From a virus, in IMG/VR virus record IMGVR_UViG_3300042332_001447, positions 1 through 64,000 of that record: a DNA stretch of 64,000 nucleotides, one strand, 5' to 3'. Below are positions 31,849 through 41,877 of the stretch, piece after piece. The notes beneath the pieces are model-generated. The model was not told where the DNA came from. It made no database searches and was given only the letters and a program-made list of their open reading frames with translations. Position numbers and translations under genes: made by a program. The stretch's first letter is position 1, and every line of letters begins with the position of its first letter.

Positions 31849-33159
31849 TTAAATTATTTCAGCGTCTGCTATATAATGATATTGTAAAATTTTACCGTTC
31901 GCAATAGGTACCGATGTTGTAATTGTAGAAATTCTCGTTTCTGTGCTCTGTGTACTTGTTACTGTGTAAATACTACCACCTGTATCTATAAATTTATTAG
32001 AAGACGGTGCTGTTCCTGTGGGGTTAAAAACTGTAACTTGCGGAGCTTTAAACTTACGTGTTAAAAAGTTACCACTAGAGCCGTAAAGCGTATTACTTAA
32101 ACCTGGTATTGCGTACTGTACAGCTTCAGTGGTTGCAGCTGTACCAGGGGCTTGATCTAAATCGTAGCTTTTTTCGAAATATCTCTGACATAAATCAAGT
32201 TCGTAACCTATAGCTCTATACTCAAAAGGTGTTACAGTTACACCTAATTCAAACTGTACCCCAGTTATGTAAAGGGTTTCATCAGCTCCTGCTGATCCTG
32301 CTTGTGGAGTATACTGTATAGAAAAACCGATTTCTTTGACATTATTTGCTATACTAACTGTTTGTGTTATTCTTTGCCAGTTAAACGAAACTGGTATTAC
32401 AGAGCTTGCTTGAGTGTTAATCCCGGTCCATGAATTACCGTGTAAACTCGTTATACCTTGATTTTCACTAACCCCTGTGTATACGTAAGATGTAAGATCT
32501 GTACTTGTAAAATCTGTACCTCTTTTAACAAAGAAAGAAAGTGTTGCACTCTTACCACTAAACAGCAAGCAATCTTTTGCTTCTAGTACATAAATTAATT
32601 TCACAGTTTGCGTACTAGTATCTCCAGCTACTCTTTGTATTTTCATACAACTAGTAAAATTATCAGGATCCGAAGGAAACTGCGAGGGAGTAGTTGTATC
32701 TTTCGTAACTGTTAAATTTGTTGAACCTGTACCTATCCCGCTACCGCCTCTTGTTACTAAAAAACGATCTGCTGTAAAATAGTTTGAACTTGTGAATGAT
32801 GTACCTCTTTGCCATATTTCAAATGCACCGTTAATTACCTTATTTCTATGGCTTAAAGAACCGCCGTCAAATGCTAATTTACTTGTTGTAACATTGGAGT
32901 CTTTTATTTTTGCAGTTTCTACGGCATTATCTCCAAGTTCTATTACAGATACAGATAACGGGTTTAACGATGCGCTAACAACTCTTGTAGCAGGGTTAAA
33001 TGTCATCGCTATAGTAGACGTGTTACTTACTCCTATACCGGTGGATGATAATGCACATACAGCATTATCGAGATTAGAAAAATTTTGATTAATAATTGCA
33101 CGGGAATCTCCAATACAATCTGTTCCGTTAATTGATACTGTATAGTTACAAACGCTCAT
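31849..33159 (-). CDS. Fibre protein with CBM-like jelly-roll domain
   Basis: 436 aa. The N-terminus (CIGDSRAIINQNFSNLDNAV) is a common attachment motif of phage fibres. A spacer follows, then a phage carbohydrate-binding-like jelly roll at about 105-320: RNKVINGAFEIWQRGTSF at the start, ATLSFFVKRG in the middle and ITGVQFELGVTVTPFEYR at the end. The tail is LCQRYFEKSYDLDQAPGT. Such proteins sit at fibre tips and bind cell-surface sugars. A TATAAATA motif lies 7 bases before the ATG. Confidence 0.65.
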   Translation of the reverse strand: MSVCNYTVSINGTDCIGDSRAIINQNFSNLDNAVCALSSTGIGVSNTSTIAMTFNPATRVVSASLNPLSVSVIELGDNAVETAKIKDSNVTTSKLAFDGGSLSHRNKVINGAFEIWQRGTSFTSSNYFTADRFLVTRGGSGIGTGSTNLTVTKDTTTPSQFPSDPDNFTSCMKIQRVAGDTSTQTVKLIYVLEAKDCLLFSGKSATLSFFVKRGTDFTSTDLTSYVYTGVSENQGITSLHGNSWTGINTQASSVIPVSFNWQRITQTVSIANNVKEIGFSIQYTPQAGSAGADETLYITGVQFELGVTVTPFEYRAIGYELDLCQRYFEKSYDLDQAPGTAATTEAVQYAIPGLSNTLYGSSGNFLTRKFKAPQVTVFNPTGTAPSSNKFIDTGGSIYTVTSTQSTETRISTITTSVPIANGKILQYHYIADAEII

Positions 33160-33165
33160 CAGTTA

Positions 33166-33173
33166 TATTTATA
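33166..33173 (-). promoter_or_regulatory. Late-promoter-like TATAAATA
   Basis: TATTTATA on the plus strand is an exact TATAAATA on the minus strand, 6 nt upstream of the ATG at 33159. It lies in a 39-base gap between two genes. Confidence 0.55.
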
Positions 33174-33198
33174 GGTTATCCTTTGAAATTCATTATTT

Positions 33199-34236
33199 TT
33201 ACTCCTGTATGATAGGATCTCCACCTTCTTGTACTATAGTGTTTCCTTCTTCATCAAAAATACTGTTACCACCAATGATAGAAACGCTCGATGCATATAT
33301 ACCTGCTCCTAGGACAGGTGGTGGAGTTGCTGCTTGAGGAGCTGCAGAAAGCACTGGTATAGGTACGCCTTCTGGAGTAAAGTTAGTGCGTAAGTTTGCA
33401 AAATTTAAATTTACTTCCCCTGTAGTTGCAGCTTCATGTATTGAAAAACTCGCTAAAAAGTTCGTTTTAACTTCTTGAATTTGATTTATTTTAACGTTTT
33501 CGTTATTTTGTCTATCTTCAAAACTTAAAAAATACGAAACAATATTGTTTTTTGGAATAAATCCTAACGATTTTGCCTTTGGAGTGACTTCTATTACATT
33601 AAAAATATAATTATTAGGTATAGAATTACAAAGCATAGTACCAACTGCTCTTAATATATCATCATTATTATATGCTAAGTATCTTACTCCTGCATTAGTC
33701 TGTATACTGAAACTGCAAGTATTACCTTGATACGTACATGTAAACCTTTGTCTATATAGATCTGCACCGCTAAACGAATCTTCTGATAAATACACAGTGA
33801 ACGGGTAATTTGGCTCTATCTGTAAATATTCATTATCTATAAGTACCTCGACTTCGGAAGTACCAGGTACTGGTCGAACGTGTATAAAAGAGGGGGTGTT
33901 GCTAATGGTAACTCTTTTGGTTAAAGGCTCTTTAGCTGCAAAAAAAGACGTGGAATTATTAGGTTGTATTAGTATTGTACCTGGTATTGTGTTCAGTTGA
34001 TTTTGTGTTAAGCCTCTAAACACACTACTTAATTCTGTATGAGATGTTAAAACTAAACAGTTACCTCTATTTTGTACAGTGTCTTGAAAGTTATTAAATG
34101 CCTGTAAACTCTCAATACGTAATCCGCCGACATACATTGTGCTCGTTTTGTTAAGCTCTTCGTCATTCTTATACTCGTATCTAAGCTTTACAGGTTGTAA
34201 AGAGCTTAATGAAGAAATTGTAAGTTGCGGTATCAT
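33199..34236 (-). CDS. Unknown structural protein of the adhesin block
   Basis: 345 aa, not recognised. It is rich in beta structure, Asn, Ser and Thr (ISSLSSLQPVKLRYEYKNDE ... YLAYNNDDILRAVGTM). A Pro/Ala-rich linker (AAPQAATPPPVLGAG) follows, and the end is a short acidic tail with the repeated phrase I-x-x-EG. It lies between fibre genes in the same orientation. A head- or neck-type fibre connector is possible, but no motif decides. Confidence 0.5.
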   Translation of the reverse strand: MIPQLTISSLSSLQPVKLRYEYKNDEELNKTSTMYVGGLRIESLQAFNNFQDTVQNRGNCLVLTSHTELSSVFRGLTQNQLNTIPGTILIQPNNSTSFFAAKEPLTKRVTISNTPSFIHVRPVPGTSEVEVLIDNEYLQIEPNYPFTVYLSEDSFSGADLYRQRFTCTYQGNTCSFSIQTNAGVRYLAYNNDDILRAVGTMLCNSIPNNYIFNVIEVTPKAKSLGFIPKNNIVSYFLSFEDRQNNENVKINQIQEVKTNFLASFSIHEAATTGEVNLNFANLRTNFTPEGVPIPVLSAAPQAATPPPVLGAGIYASSVSIIGGNSIFDEEGNTIVQEGGDPIIQE

Positions 34237-34255
34237 TAGGTGTATGTATACTTAT

Positions 34256-35269
34256 TTACGGAAATACTACAAGTCTTATACCACAAAATTCTGCGCTGTA
34301 GTTACGCGTACTTACTCCGTTATTAGTACTACCTGTAAAGCTTGTAACATTACCCATATCTATAACCCGTATAGTAGCCGTGTCACCTACAGAAACTAAG
34401 CCTGCATGTACTGCAGCTGTGTTAATATCTGAGTCTGCTGTATATGGATTACTACCCCAGACGTTCCCTGTGCTAGTACCAGTAACAGTAATAATGAAAG
34501 GTATAAATCCGCATGCTCTCGTAGATGGGGTAACAGTCGGGGTCGGGGTGGTTGTTGGTGTGCACGTTGGGGTAGTTGTGATCGTCGGGGTTATCGTCGG
34601 GGTTACTGATGGAGTAGGAGTGTTTGTTGGTGTAACAGTATTAGTTACTGAAGGTGTTATAGTTATTGTAGGGGTGTTTGTAGGGGTCGGTGTTGGTGTG
34701 AGATTTCGTGTAAGAGTTGGAGTTGGTGTTACCGTAGGAGTTGGTACTGGGAAATTGTTCTGTACACTAGTTGTGTAATTGAACATGGTTGTGCTCGAAG
34801 GTAGTATGTAAAAATTACTGATAGAATTTGTTTTTATCAAATCATTAAAATCTACAGATAGGGATGTTAAGGAATACGTAGCACTAATGCTATTAATACT
34901 AAAAGGCATTACTATATTATATGTATCAACAAAACCGGTAACCGAACATAATTGCTGAGTGAATACTGCTGATATTGACGTATTGACTGGGTATTGGGCT
35001 AGAGCTACATAATTAACTATCGTAGAACCTGGTGCAAACGTTGCATTTAACGTAATAGTATTAGGCGGTGTTACATACAGTGTACATGTCTTGTTGTATT
35101 GCGAAAAAAAGAAATTATACGCACCGTACGGGTATGCAGATGTATTGTAAGTGTGCGGAAGTGTAAATAAGCCTAGATTTATCGTACTACCACCAGTGAG
35201 AGGCGAAAAGGTAACATTTGCGGATTTACCAGTGTAATTAAGAGATTTAAATTTTATCACAGTAGACAT
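34256..35269 (-). CDS. Structural protein with Thr-Pro repeat linker
   Basis: 337 aa. Residues 1-175 are beta-rich and look like two Ig-like or jelly-roll folds (SVDFNDLIKTNSISNFYILP). Residues about 178-260 are a Thr-Pro linker (PTPTPTNTPTITITPSVTNT). The C-terminal ~75 residues (ACGFIPFIITVTGTSTGNVW) form a small separate domain. The same linker type occurs in the next two large genes. The linker probably provides a long stiff spacer between virion and binding domain. Neither globular part is recognised. Confidence 0.6.
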   Translation of the reverse strand: MSTVIKFKSLNYTGKSANVTFSPLTGGSTINLGLFTLPHTYNTSAYPYGAYNFFFSQYNKTCTLYVTPPNTITLNATFAPGSTIVNYVALAQYPVNTSISAVFTQQLCSVTGFVDTYNIVMPFSINSISATYSLTSLSVDFNDLIKTNSISNFYILPSSTTMFNYTTSVQNNFPVPTPTVTPTPTLTRNLTPTPTPTNTPTITITPSVTNTVTPTNTPTPSVTPTITPTITTTPTCTPTTTPTPTVTPSTRACGFIPFIITVTGTSTGNVWGSNPYTADSDINTAAVHAGLVSVGDTATIRVIDMGNVTSFTGSTNNGVSTRNYSAEFCGIRLVVFP

Positions 35270-35275
35270 ATATTG

Positions 35276-37474
35276 TTATATATTTACACTCCAGCCTCTA
35301 CTTGCTAGTGTTAGTATATCTGCTGCTGCTGTTGTACTCGCAGTAGATGAACCTGGGTTACCAAACAGGCTTAGTGTTCCGTTATTTTTGTTAAATACGA
35401 CAAGTTTTTGTATAATATCTACAATATCAATTGATTGCATCGCGCAACCATGAGCTGCAATACTCGTGAGATTACTACAGCCGGTTATATCTAGACTCGT
35501 TAAAGAGGTATTAAAATAAGCGGTTATATTTTGTAGTGCTGAGCAGTTAGTTACGTTTAGAGTTGTTAAGTTAGCTGATACGTAGCACTCGATACTTGTA
35601 AGTGAAGGTGAATTGGAGTGATTGACTGTTTGCCAACCGAACGGAGCTGTTCGTGCTTTAATGAGATTGTTCATCCCTGCAAAATTACCAGTAGCTAAGT
35701 TACCAGGAGAGAGGGGTAGAAAAATTTCAGTAATACCGTTTACATTATTTGTCAGTATTTGAGTGTTTCTATACCACACATCAGTGCCTGGTGTTCTTGT
35801 AAAGTTACTGTTTAATGTAAGATTTAACGGGGCGTTATCTACGATTACCGTGCCAGCTCGGTTTGACGGAGTCGGGGTAGGGGTTATAGTTGCAGTCGGG
35901 GTTATTGTAGGAGTGATTGTTGGGGTTGGGGTTGGGGTAATTAGTGGGTTTAATTCAAAATCCAGATCGCATAGAGGTGGCGGAGTCGGTGTACGGGTAG
36001 GTGTTGGCGTAGGTGTCGGCGGAATACAAAGAGGTACGTCACAAGATGTGTTAGCTTGAGGTGGTGGATAGCCGGTACCTGGGTTACCCTGATACACTAA
36101 CGGTAAGTTATTTACACAGTTACTTAAAGCGTTCGGTGGGGTAATGTGAGTTGATGTTCCGCTATTGCTTATACTAGGTATATTAGGATCTTCAGATCTT
36201 ACAAACCCGACACTATTCTCTACCTGTACAGTGTATACTACGTCATTGTTCTTATTTCTAGCTCCTAATAAACGGGAGACAGGCTTTGTAATAACGCTAC
36301 CTGTATTGACTACATTCACTGTTTTTGGTACTTGAGGATTAATAGGTCCTAATACAGTAGAGCTTGAATTACGAGAATCTGTATTACAGCTATGAGCTGT
36401 AATCGATGGGAAAAACATATGATAGCTATTAGCAGAGCGTATGTAGTTATGAACTACATCATAGTTTCTTGGATCATTTACATCATTAGGAAATATATCC
36501 GTGTATGCAAAATACTGTGGATCAGGTGCTGCGTGTCTAGATACTGTTAGAAGCGGAGTTTCATCTCCAAGATCCCATACTATTTTTTCAAAAGGAAAGC
36601 TACCAGGTACACTATATCTTGCAGTAATATGCGCGCTTAAAGGAGCTGTGCCGTGAGTCGGTGATGATAGTATACAAACTTTTGCAGTTGGTAGAATTTC
36701 TTTTACCTCTATTAAAAATGTCTGTAAATTAGTCTGCGTTGTAATATCTGATACCTCTTCAAATTTAAAACCTGTAGGAGTCTCACAATCAACAGCGGGT
36801 GGTTCATATTTCCATAATTTGGAAAATTCAGCAGACGGGTAAGTTTTATCCCATTTAACAGGGTTTCTACCGACTTCTTTAAGCTCAGTCCAGCTCCAAT
36901 CTTTACAATGTGTTTGTAAGCACGCAGTTTGGTTGTCCCAAGTTCTTGCTACTCTCCCGTTGAGTATACACGAAGCATCATCCCATGATACTCTGTTTTT
37001 TATATCAACAGCGTTGCACGTGATTTTATCCCAGTACCATAAAATATCAAAACTACCTATACACGGGTTACCTTCTTCTATAAAATTCTGCTTACGTTTA
37101 ACTTCGTACTGAGTTAGCTTTACTGTGTAAATTCCTGGCATTACATATATATGGTCGATGTAATGATTCGGGCAGCTTACTCTTACTATATTAGTATCAT
37201 CGTTATAGTAGTCTCCAAAATCCCATTCAAAATACGTTGATGTTCCATTTACAGGCGGATTTGCTTGAGATGTACTATGAAACTGTACAATCAAGCCAGG
37301 GGAATAACCAGAGGTATAACTAGTAGTTAGATAAGCAGGTGTTATAGGAGCTCTATTAACTGAACTCGGTATAGAAGAAGGAAATGAACAGGATTGAACA
37401 TTAGGTACACCATGATCCCAAGAGTATGTATTAAATACTGTTGAACTCGATACTATGGTAAACCCTGTTGTCAT
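35276..37474 (-). CDS. Structural adhesin with PKD domains, Thr-Pro linker and LRR-like end
   Basis: 732 aa. A PKD domain lies at about residues 55-135 (YFEWDFGD ... DHIYVMPGIYTVKL). A second PKD-like stretch lies at about 265-370 (KIVWDLGDETP). After a Cys-containing segment come Thr-Pro linkers (about 480-535, PTPTPTRTPTPPP). The end, about 600-732, is leucine-rich-repeat-like (LTTLNVTNCSALQNI; LTSLDITGCSNLTSI). PKD and LRR domains are usual in extracellular adhesion proteins. TATAAATA lies 7-8 bases before the ATG region. Expected location: virion surface. Confidence 0.65.
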   Translation of the reverse strand: MTTGFTIVSSSTVFNTYSWDHGVPNVQSCSFPSSIPSSVNRAPITPAYLTTSYTSGYSPGLIVQFHSTSQANPPVNGTSTYFEWDFGDYYNDDTNIVRVSCPNHYIDHIYVMPGIYTVKLTQYEVKRKQNFIEEGNPCIGSFDILWYWDKITCNAVDIKNRVSWDDASCILNGRVARTWDNQTACLQTHCKDWSWTELKEVGRNPVKWDKTYPSAEFSKLWKYEPPAVDCETPTGFKFEEVSDITTQTNLQTFLIEVKEILPTAKVCILSSPTHGTAPLSAHITARYSVPGSFPFEKIVWDLGDETPLLTVSRHAAPDPQYFAYTDIFPNDVNDPRNYDVVHNYIRSANSYHMFFPSITAHSCNTDSRNSSSTVLGPINPQVPKTVNVVNTGSVITKPVSRLLGARNKNNDVVYTVQVENSVGFVRSEDPNIPSISNSGTSTHITPPNALSNCVNNLPLVYQGNPGTGYPPPQANTSCDVPLCIPPTPTPTPTRTPTPPPLCDLDFELNPLITPTPTPTITPTITPTATITPTPTPSNRAGTVIVDNAPLNLTLNSNFTRTPGTDVWYRNTQILTNNVNGITEIFLPLSPGNLATGNFAGMNNLIKARTAPFGWQTVNHSNSPSLTSIECYVSANLTTLNVTNCSALQNITAYFNTSLTSLDITGCSNLTSIAAHGCAMQSIDIVDIIQKLVVFNKNNGTLSLFGNPGSSTASTTAAADILTLASRGWSVNI

Positions 37475-37481
37475 GTATTAC

Positions 37482-37489
37482 TATTTATA
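37482..37489 (-). promoter_or_regulatory. Late-promoter-like TATAAATA
   Basis: TATTTATA on the plus strand reads TATAAATA on the minus strand, 7 nt upstream of the ATG at 37474, in the 42-base gap after the preceding gene. Confidence 0.55.
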
Positions 37490-37516
37490 TAAATCTTATC
37501 TTTGAAAGCTATATAT

Positions 37517-37765
37517 TTATAATTCTTTTTTTAAAAGAAAGCTTTGAAATTCTTCTTCAGAGATTTCTTGAGCACCAGCTTTAATGAACCCCTCTGCAAT
37601 CTCAGGCATTGCTGCAATGAGAACGTTACCTTGTTCATCCATTGGGGCATCAGTTACTGGAGCAAACCAAGTCTCAGCTTCATTGGAAGGATATCCAGAA
37701 GCTTTATCCATTGTGTCTCTAATTGTTTCGTATGTTACTGAATTAGTTTTGAAGTATTTGTTCAT
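37517..37765 (-). CDS. Small acidic protein of unknown function
   Basis: 82 aa, acidic ([35 protein letters not shown]), not recognised. Its start overlaps the stop of the 1369-aa adhesin gene by 4 bases, so the two are translationally coupled. A chaperone or assembly partner for that adhesin is possible, since fibre genes are often followed by small assembly factors. This is inference from position. Confidence 0.55.
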   Translation of the reverse strand: MNKYFKTNSVTYETIRDTMDKASGYPSNEAETWFAPVTDAPMDEQGNVLIAAMPEIAEGFIKAGAQEISEEEFQSFLLKKEL

Positions 37766-40700
37766 ATGTTTTGGTATAGTCTTGTAATTTCAGCTTGTGT
37801 TAAATTTCTGTTGTAGTAAAGAATTTTGCTAATACTTCCTGTAAAATAATTTGTAAAATATGTAAAATTTCTATATCTGCCAATTTCTGCTGTAGTATAG
37901 GTAGTTGTATCAGAGACAGTATAATTAGCATTAGTTACGGTTTGAAACTGTCCATTAACGCATAAAACTCCTGATAACGTTCCTGTCGTACTTGGAGCAA
38001 CGTAACTCACTGCACAAAAGTTCATTCTATTGGCACTTAAGGATGCAGCAGACGTCAAAGTGTATTCATAAGGATGAGCACTGTGTGTGTTTGCAGTGTA
38101 TTGAAGTTTATTGCTTCCTACTTGAATCGTTCCGTTGCCAGTACTAGTTGAGGTACGCTCATTTGAAATGAGAGCTCGACCATTTCCACTAGTCATGACA
38201 ACAAACGTGCCGTTTGAACCTCTGCCCATATTCAACGAAAGATTGTTAATAGAGTCAAAAAAACTCGTCGAACCGTTAAAGAACAGAGCACCTCCGCTCT
38301 TAGTTGGTCTGTTGTTAACGGTTCCTTGAATTGCATGTCTATTGTTTCCAGACTTATCAGCCCAGCGAGCAACAGCAGAACCATCAGCAGTCACCAAAGA
38401 ACCACCAGCAGTTGCATCAAAGAGAGTAGAGCTATCAGAAGCATCAAGCCAGAGTTGGAGACCAGAAATAGTAAGAGGAACTGGTGTAAGAAAGTTTTCA
38501 GCGTTCCGAGTAGGTATAAAAATTGTAGGAGACTTTATTCTATTTAAAGTGTTACCAATTAAATCTGAAGCTGTACCCGAAGGTGCAATATACTGATTGT
38601 CCGTAGATCTGTTTAAGTAATTTTTAAATAAAATAAACGAGGTTAGTACAACATCTTTATTTAAATTCATATTACTATATGTTTTCGGGTATCTAGTAGA
38701 ACTAAACGTACCGTTATCAAAGCTATATGTTACCGGGGTTGTGTTATTCCATTGTATAACCGGTGGAACTCCATCGTCATCTCCGAGTTTAAATATATAA
38801 CGACCACTTTGTAGTTGATCAGTAACATAACTGCCGACCCAATCTGCCCCGTTCTTCATAGCCCATGAGAGAGTGCTACCTGGAGCTTGTACAAAGCTGC
38901 TTCTACCGAAAATAACAGTACCATCGGTACTACTCAAACTCGGAAGAATAGTGCTGCTGTAATCATCATATGAATTAACAGCAGATAGTAAATCTAAGCC
39001 TAGAAATAAATGCTGACTTTGAGATGTAAGCTGTACATTTGTTGTTATACCAGAAAGAGTGCAAGATGTATTGTCTTTACATGTTATACCTGGAACACCG
39101 AAACGATCAGTTATTAGCGTACCGTTTCTGGCTATTATAGGTGCTGTATCAACGCTCGTGTATATTATATCATCACTATTGCCGCTCTGATCATAAAGTT
39201 TAGTTACGTAAACTGTATCTGTACCTGCCCAGCTTATTAAGTCACCACTTAAAACGCTTACTGCAGTAAAATTAACAGGTGTTATAAGGTCTGTATCTTT
39301 TACACATTGAACAACATTTGTCGCTGACCATGATAAATTAAAAAGAGCGTAACAACTAACAACACTATCTGGAAAACGTGAAACAATATACGCTGGTCCA
39401 CCGACAAGAACACTATCAGTTAAGCTATTTACATTATAATATCTATTTGCTACAGAAACATTAGCTCTAACAATCTGTCCGTTTACAGCACTACCTGGTA
39501 TCCAATTCGTTGTTGGTGTACTCGTTAAATCTAACCATATCGTGAGTGATGAGCTATCTCCCACTTGCCACGTCGAAGATACGGGGTAGTATGCGTTACT
39601 CCAGGCTGGTATTATATTAATAGCGCTATTACATTCAAAGTAAACACTATTAGAAGTTAATAGAAGCGTGCCAGTTAATACTGGGGCAGTTGGCGTCGAA
39701 GATGTCGAAAAAGCTAAGACACTACTAACTGAATTAACTCCAGCAGCTACATATCTAATAGAGCTTCTGTATAAGCTTTCACTACTTAAAACAAACACAT
39801 TATTATTAATATCTCCTACTGTTGTCCAAGTTGGGGTAGTAGCTGACAAAGGTGATACTTGCCATACAGAGCCTACACTATCTGCAAGACTCCATGTAGA
39901 ACTACCCGTGAGAGTGTAATAACCTTGAGCATCATAAGCTGTTAATACGGTTAGTGCCCTGGGTATAGGTAGATCATACGACCTTATGCTGGAGCTGTTA
40001 ATTATAGTGCTACCAAAGGGGTTACTTGCAGACACACTGTAGCGTAAAAAGGATGAAAGATCAGATGTTGTTGTGGTATACGTGAGTCCAGATGCACCTG
40101 GTATAGTGCTCCATAGAGTAGGTAACGCTACACTGGCTTTTTGCCAATTTGCACTGAGTGTATCAACATTTAACCACGTACCAGTTAATGCAGTTACAGT
40201 ATCTAGATTTTGTAAATCTGTTGTTGCGGTTATACTTTGTAAGGCAATAGGTGTTTGCTGTATCGTTCTATTCCACTTACTTTGTAGTATTTTACAGATA
40301 GTTATAATTTCTTTATTTGTTAATAAAGAACTTGTAGAAAAATACTCACATATATCACTATCACTAAAGTATTCAGTGTTATTGAAGGATAGTTTTCCGA
40401 ATGTATTATAACCTGTTATTGAAGTAAACAAAACAGGTTCGCCGTTTATATTACTGGTTTCAGAAAAAACGCTGTTGTTAAAAGTAGCAGGGCTACCATC
40501 TTGAAATAATATTGCAACTGTATTAATACTGCTATTGTTAAATATATCACTCTCTGTAAGAGTGTTTTGAGTTTTAATTTTTAACCTACTATCATCTGCA
40601 TGCCATACCGAAAAAACGGAGTTGTTTTGAGCGTTAGCAAAACCTATATAATTGTTATTTCTTCTATAAACAGCAAAGTGTGTACCTTTAGAGTTACCAA

Positions 40701-41871
40701 TTTCATTTTGTAAACTTAAAAATCGATTTGTACCACTAAAACTCAAAGCGTAATTATTGTATATATTTTCTCTAGATAGAGTCGGTCTTGAACTTAACAC
40801 TGTTTGAGTTAATGTAAAGTTACCTGTTACTCTATCATTCCATCTTGCTATTCTTTCTCCTATATTATTAGGGGTAGTTGTACCCTCTATATCTGTAAAA
40901 TACGTGCTACTATCTTCAGTGCTATACCATGTAGTAAGCTGTGGTATATCTATTGTATTGTTAACGCTTATATTCAGTGTATTTGAGTCTACAGTAACCG
41001 TGTTCATCATGTTTACACCGGTTACTGTGAATATGAAATTGCAGTTATTAAAATCACTAACATCTACGTTTAATACTTGAGATGATAATAATGTCCAGCC
41101 GTTTGTATTTGTGCCGCTTACTTTCCAATTATATGTTAGCGCAGGTTCAGGTACACCGCTCCATACCCCGAGAGTTGACGAGAGATTAAAAACAGAAGTT
41201 CTTGTTATAGACGGCGCTGTTACATTAATAACAGAGGCTACATAGGTAGTTGTTGGAGTGGGGGTGTTTGTAGGTGTAACTGACGTAGTAGGTGTAGGTG
41301 TCGGGGGTTCAGGAGTACCTGAGGGTGTCGGAGAGTTAGTGGGAGTGCTCGTGGGAGTTACTGAAGGAGACTGCGTAATAGTAGGAGTTACCGAAGGTGT
41401 TATTGTAAGGGTAACTGAAGGGGTTGGAGTAGAAGTACTAGTAGGTCTCGGTGTTATGGTAGGAGTTACTGTAGGAGTCGGGGTCTCTGTAGGAGTTGGA
41501 GTCGGGGTAGGCGTTGAAGTTTCTGTCGGAGTAACAGTGGGTGTCACAGAGCTCGTTGGTGTTTGAGTGGGAGTTTCTGTCGGGGTAGGAGTTGGAGTCG
41601 GGGTCTCGGGTGTACCAGATGGTGTTAGCGAAGGAGTCGGAGTCTGGGTTGTAGTCGGGGTAGGTGTTACAGGGTTTACAATTAATTTAACAACCTGCTG
41701 TACTGTTACTCCGTTATCTGTAAACAATATAGGTATTTCATATTCTCCAGGTTCTGTCGGAGCTGTACCAGATAGAAGGCTAACGTATGCTCCAGGAACG
41801 AGCGTGTTAGATTTTTCAATACTAACCCATTCAGGAGAATTAGGATCTAAATTAAAAGGAGTTTGAGACAT
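37762..41871 (-). CDS. Giant adhesin with Thr-Pro linker and several LamG-like domains
   Basis: 1369 aa. Order: N-terminal Ig-like domain (1-68), long Thr-Pro linker (about 70-210), Ig-like domain (about 215-305), LamG-like domain (about 312-545, ending [10 protein letters not shown]), several Ig-like modules (about 550-840), a LamG-like domain (about 850-1150, with [13 protein letters not shown]), and a C-terminal LamG (about 1155-1369, [19 protein letters not shown]). The last is very close to the N-terminal LamG of the plus-strand adhesin at 4294. Likely a long flexible receptor-binding fibre. Expression is coupled to the next small gene. Confidence 0.7.
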   Translation of the reverse strand: MSQTPFNLDPNSPEWVSIEKSNTLVPGAYVSLLSGTAPTEPGEYEIPILFTDNGVTVQQVVKLIVNPVTPTPTTTQTPTPSLTPSGTPETPTPTPTPTETPTQTPTSSVTPTVTPTETSTPTPTPTPTETPTPTVTPTITPRPTSTSTPTPSVTLTITPSVTPTITQSPSVTPTSTPTNSPTPSGTPEPPTPTPTTSVTPTNTPTPTTTYVASVINVTAPSITRTSVFNLSSTLGVWSGVPEPALTYNWKVSGTNTNGWTLLSSQVLNVDVSDFNNCNFIFTVTGVNMMNTVTVDSNTLNISVNNTIDIPQLTTWYSTEDSSTYFTDIEGTTTPNNIGERIARWNDRVTGNFTLTQTVLSSRPTLSRENIYNNYALSFSGTNRFLSLQNEIGNSKGTHFAVYRRNNNYIGFANAQNNSVFSVWHADDSRLKIKTQNTLTESDIFNNSSINTVAILFQDGSPATFNNSVFSETSNINGEPVLFTSITGYNTFGKLSFNNTEYFSDSDICEYFSTSSLLTNKEIITICKILQSKWNRTIQQTPIALQSITATTDLQNLDTVTALTGTWLNVDTLSANWQKASVALPTLWSTIPGASGLTYTTTTSDLSSFLRYSVSASNPFGSTIINSSSIRSYDLPIPRALTVLTAYDAQGYYTLTGSSTWSLADSVGSVWQVSPLSATTPTWTTVGDINNNVFVLSSESLYRSSIRYVAAGVNSVSSVLAFSTSSTPTAPVLTGTLLLTSNSVYFECNSAINIIPAWSNAYYPVSSTWQVGDSSSLTIWLDLTSTPTTNWIPGSAVNGQIVRANVSVANRYYNVNSLTDSVLVGGPAYIVSRFPDSVVSCYALFNLSWSATNVVQCVKDTDLITPVNFTAVSVLSGDLISWAGTDTVYVTKLYDQSGNSDDIIYTSVDTAPIIARNGTLITDRFGVPGITCKDNTSCTLSGITTNVQLTSQSQHLFLGLDLLSAVNSYDDYSSTILPSLSSTDGTVIFGRSSFVQAPGSTLSWAMKNGADWVGSYVTDQLQSGRYIFKLGDDDGVPPVIQWNNTTPVTYSFDNGTFSSTRYPKTYSNMNLNKDVVLTSFILFKNYLNRSTDNQYIAPSGTASDLIGNTLNRIKSPTIFIPTRNAENFLTPVPLTISGLQLWLDASDSSTLFDATAGGSLVTADGSAVARWADKSGNNRHAIQGTVNNRPTKSGGALFFNGSTSFFDSINNLSLNMGRGSNGTFVVMTSGNGRALISNERTSTSTGNGTIQVGSNKLQYTANTHSAHPYEYTLTSAASLSANRMNFCAVSYVAPSTTGTLSGVLCVNGQFQTVTNANYTVSDTTTYTTAEIGRYRNFTYFTNYFTGSISKILYYNRNLTQAEITRLYQNI

Positions 41872-41877
41872 ACTAGA

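Noticed and set aside
34380-34778. Plus-strand open frames rich in Val-Gly repeats opposite the Thr-Pro linkers (also 35763-36059 and 41258-41866)
   Set aside because: They are the antisense reading of ACC/CCN repeats in the minus-strand adhesin genes; no start signals or independent composition.
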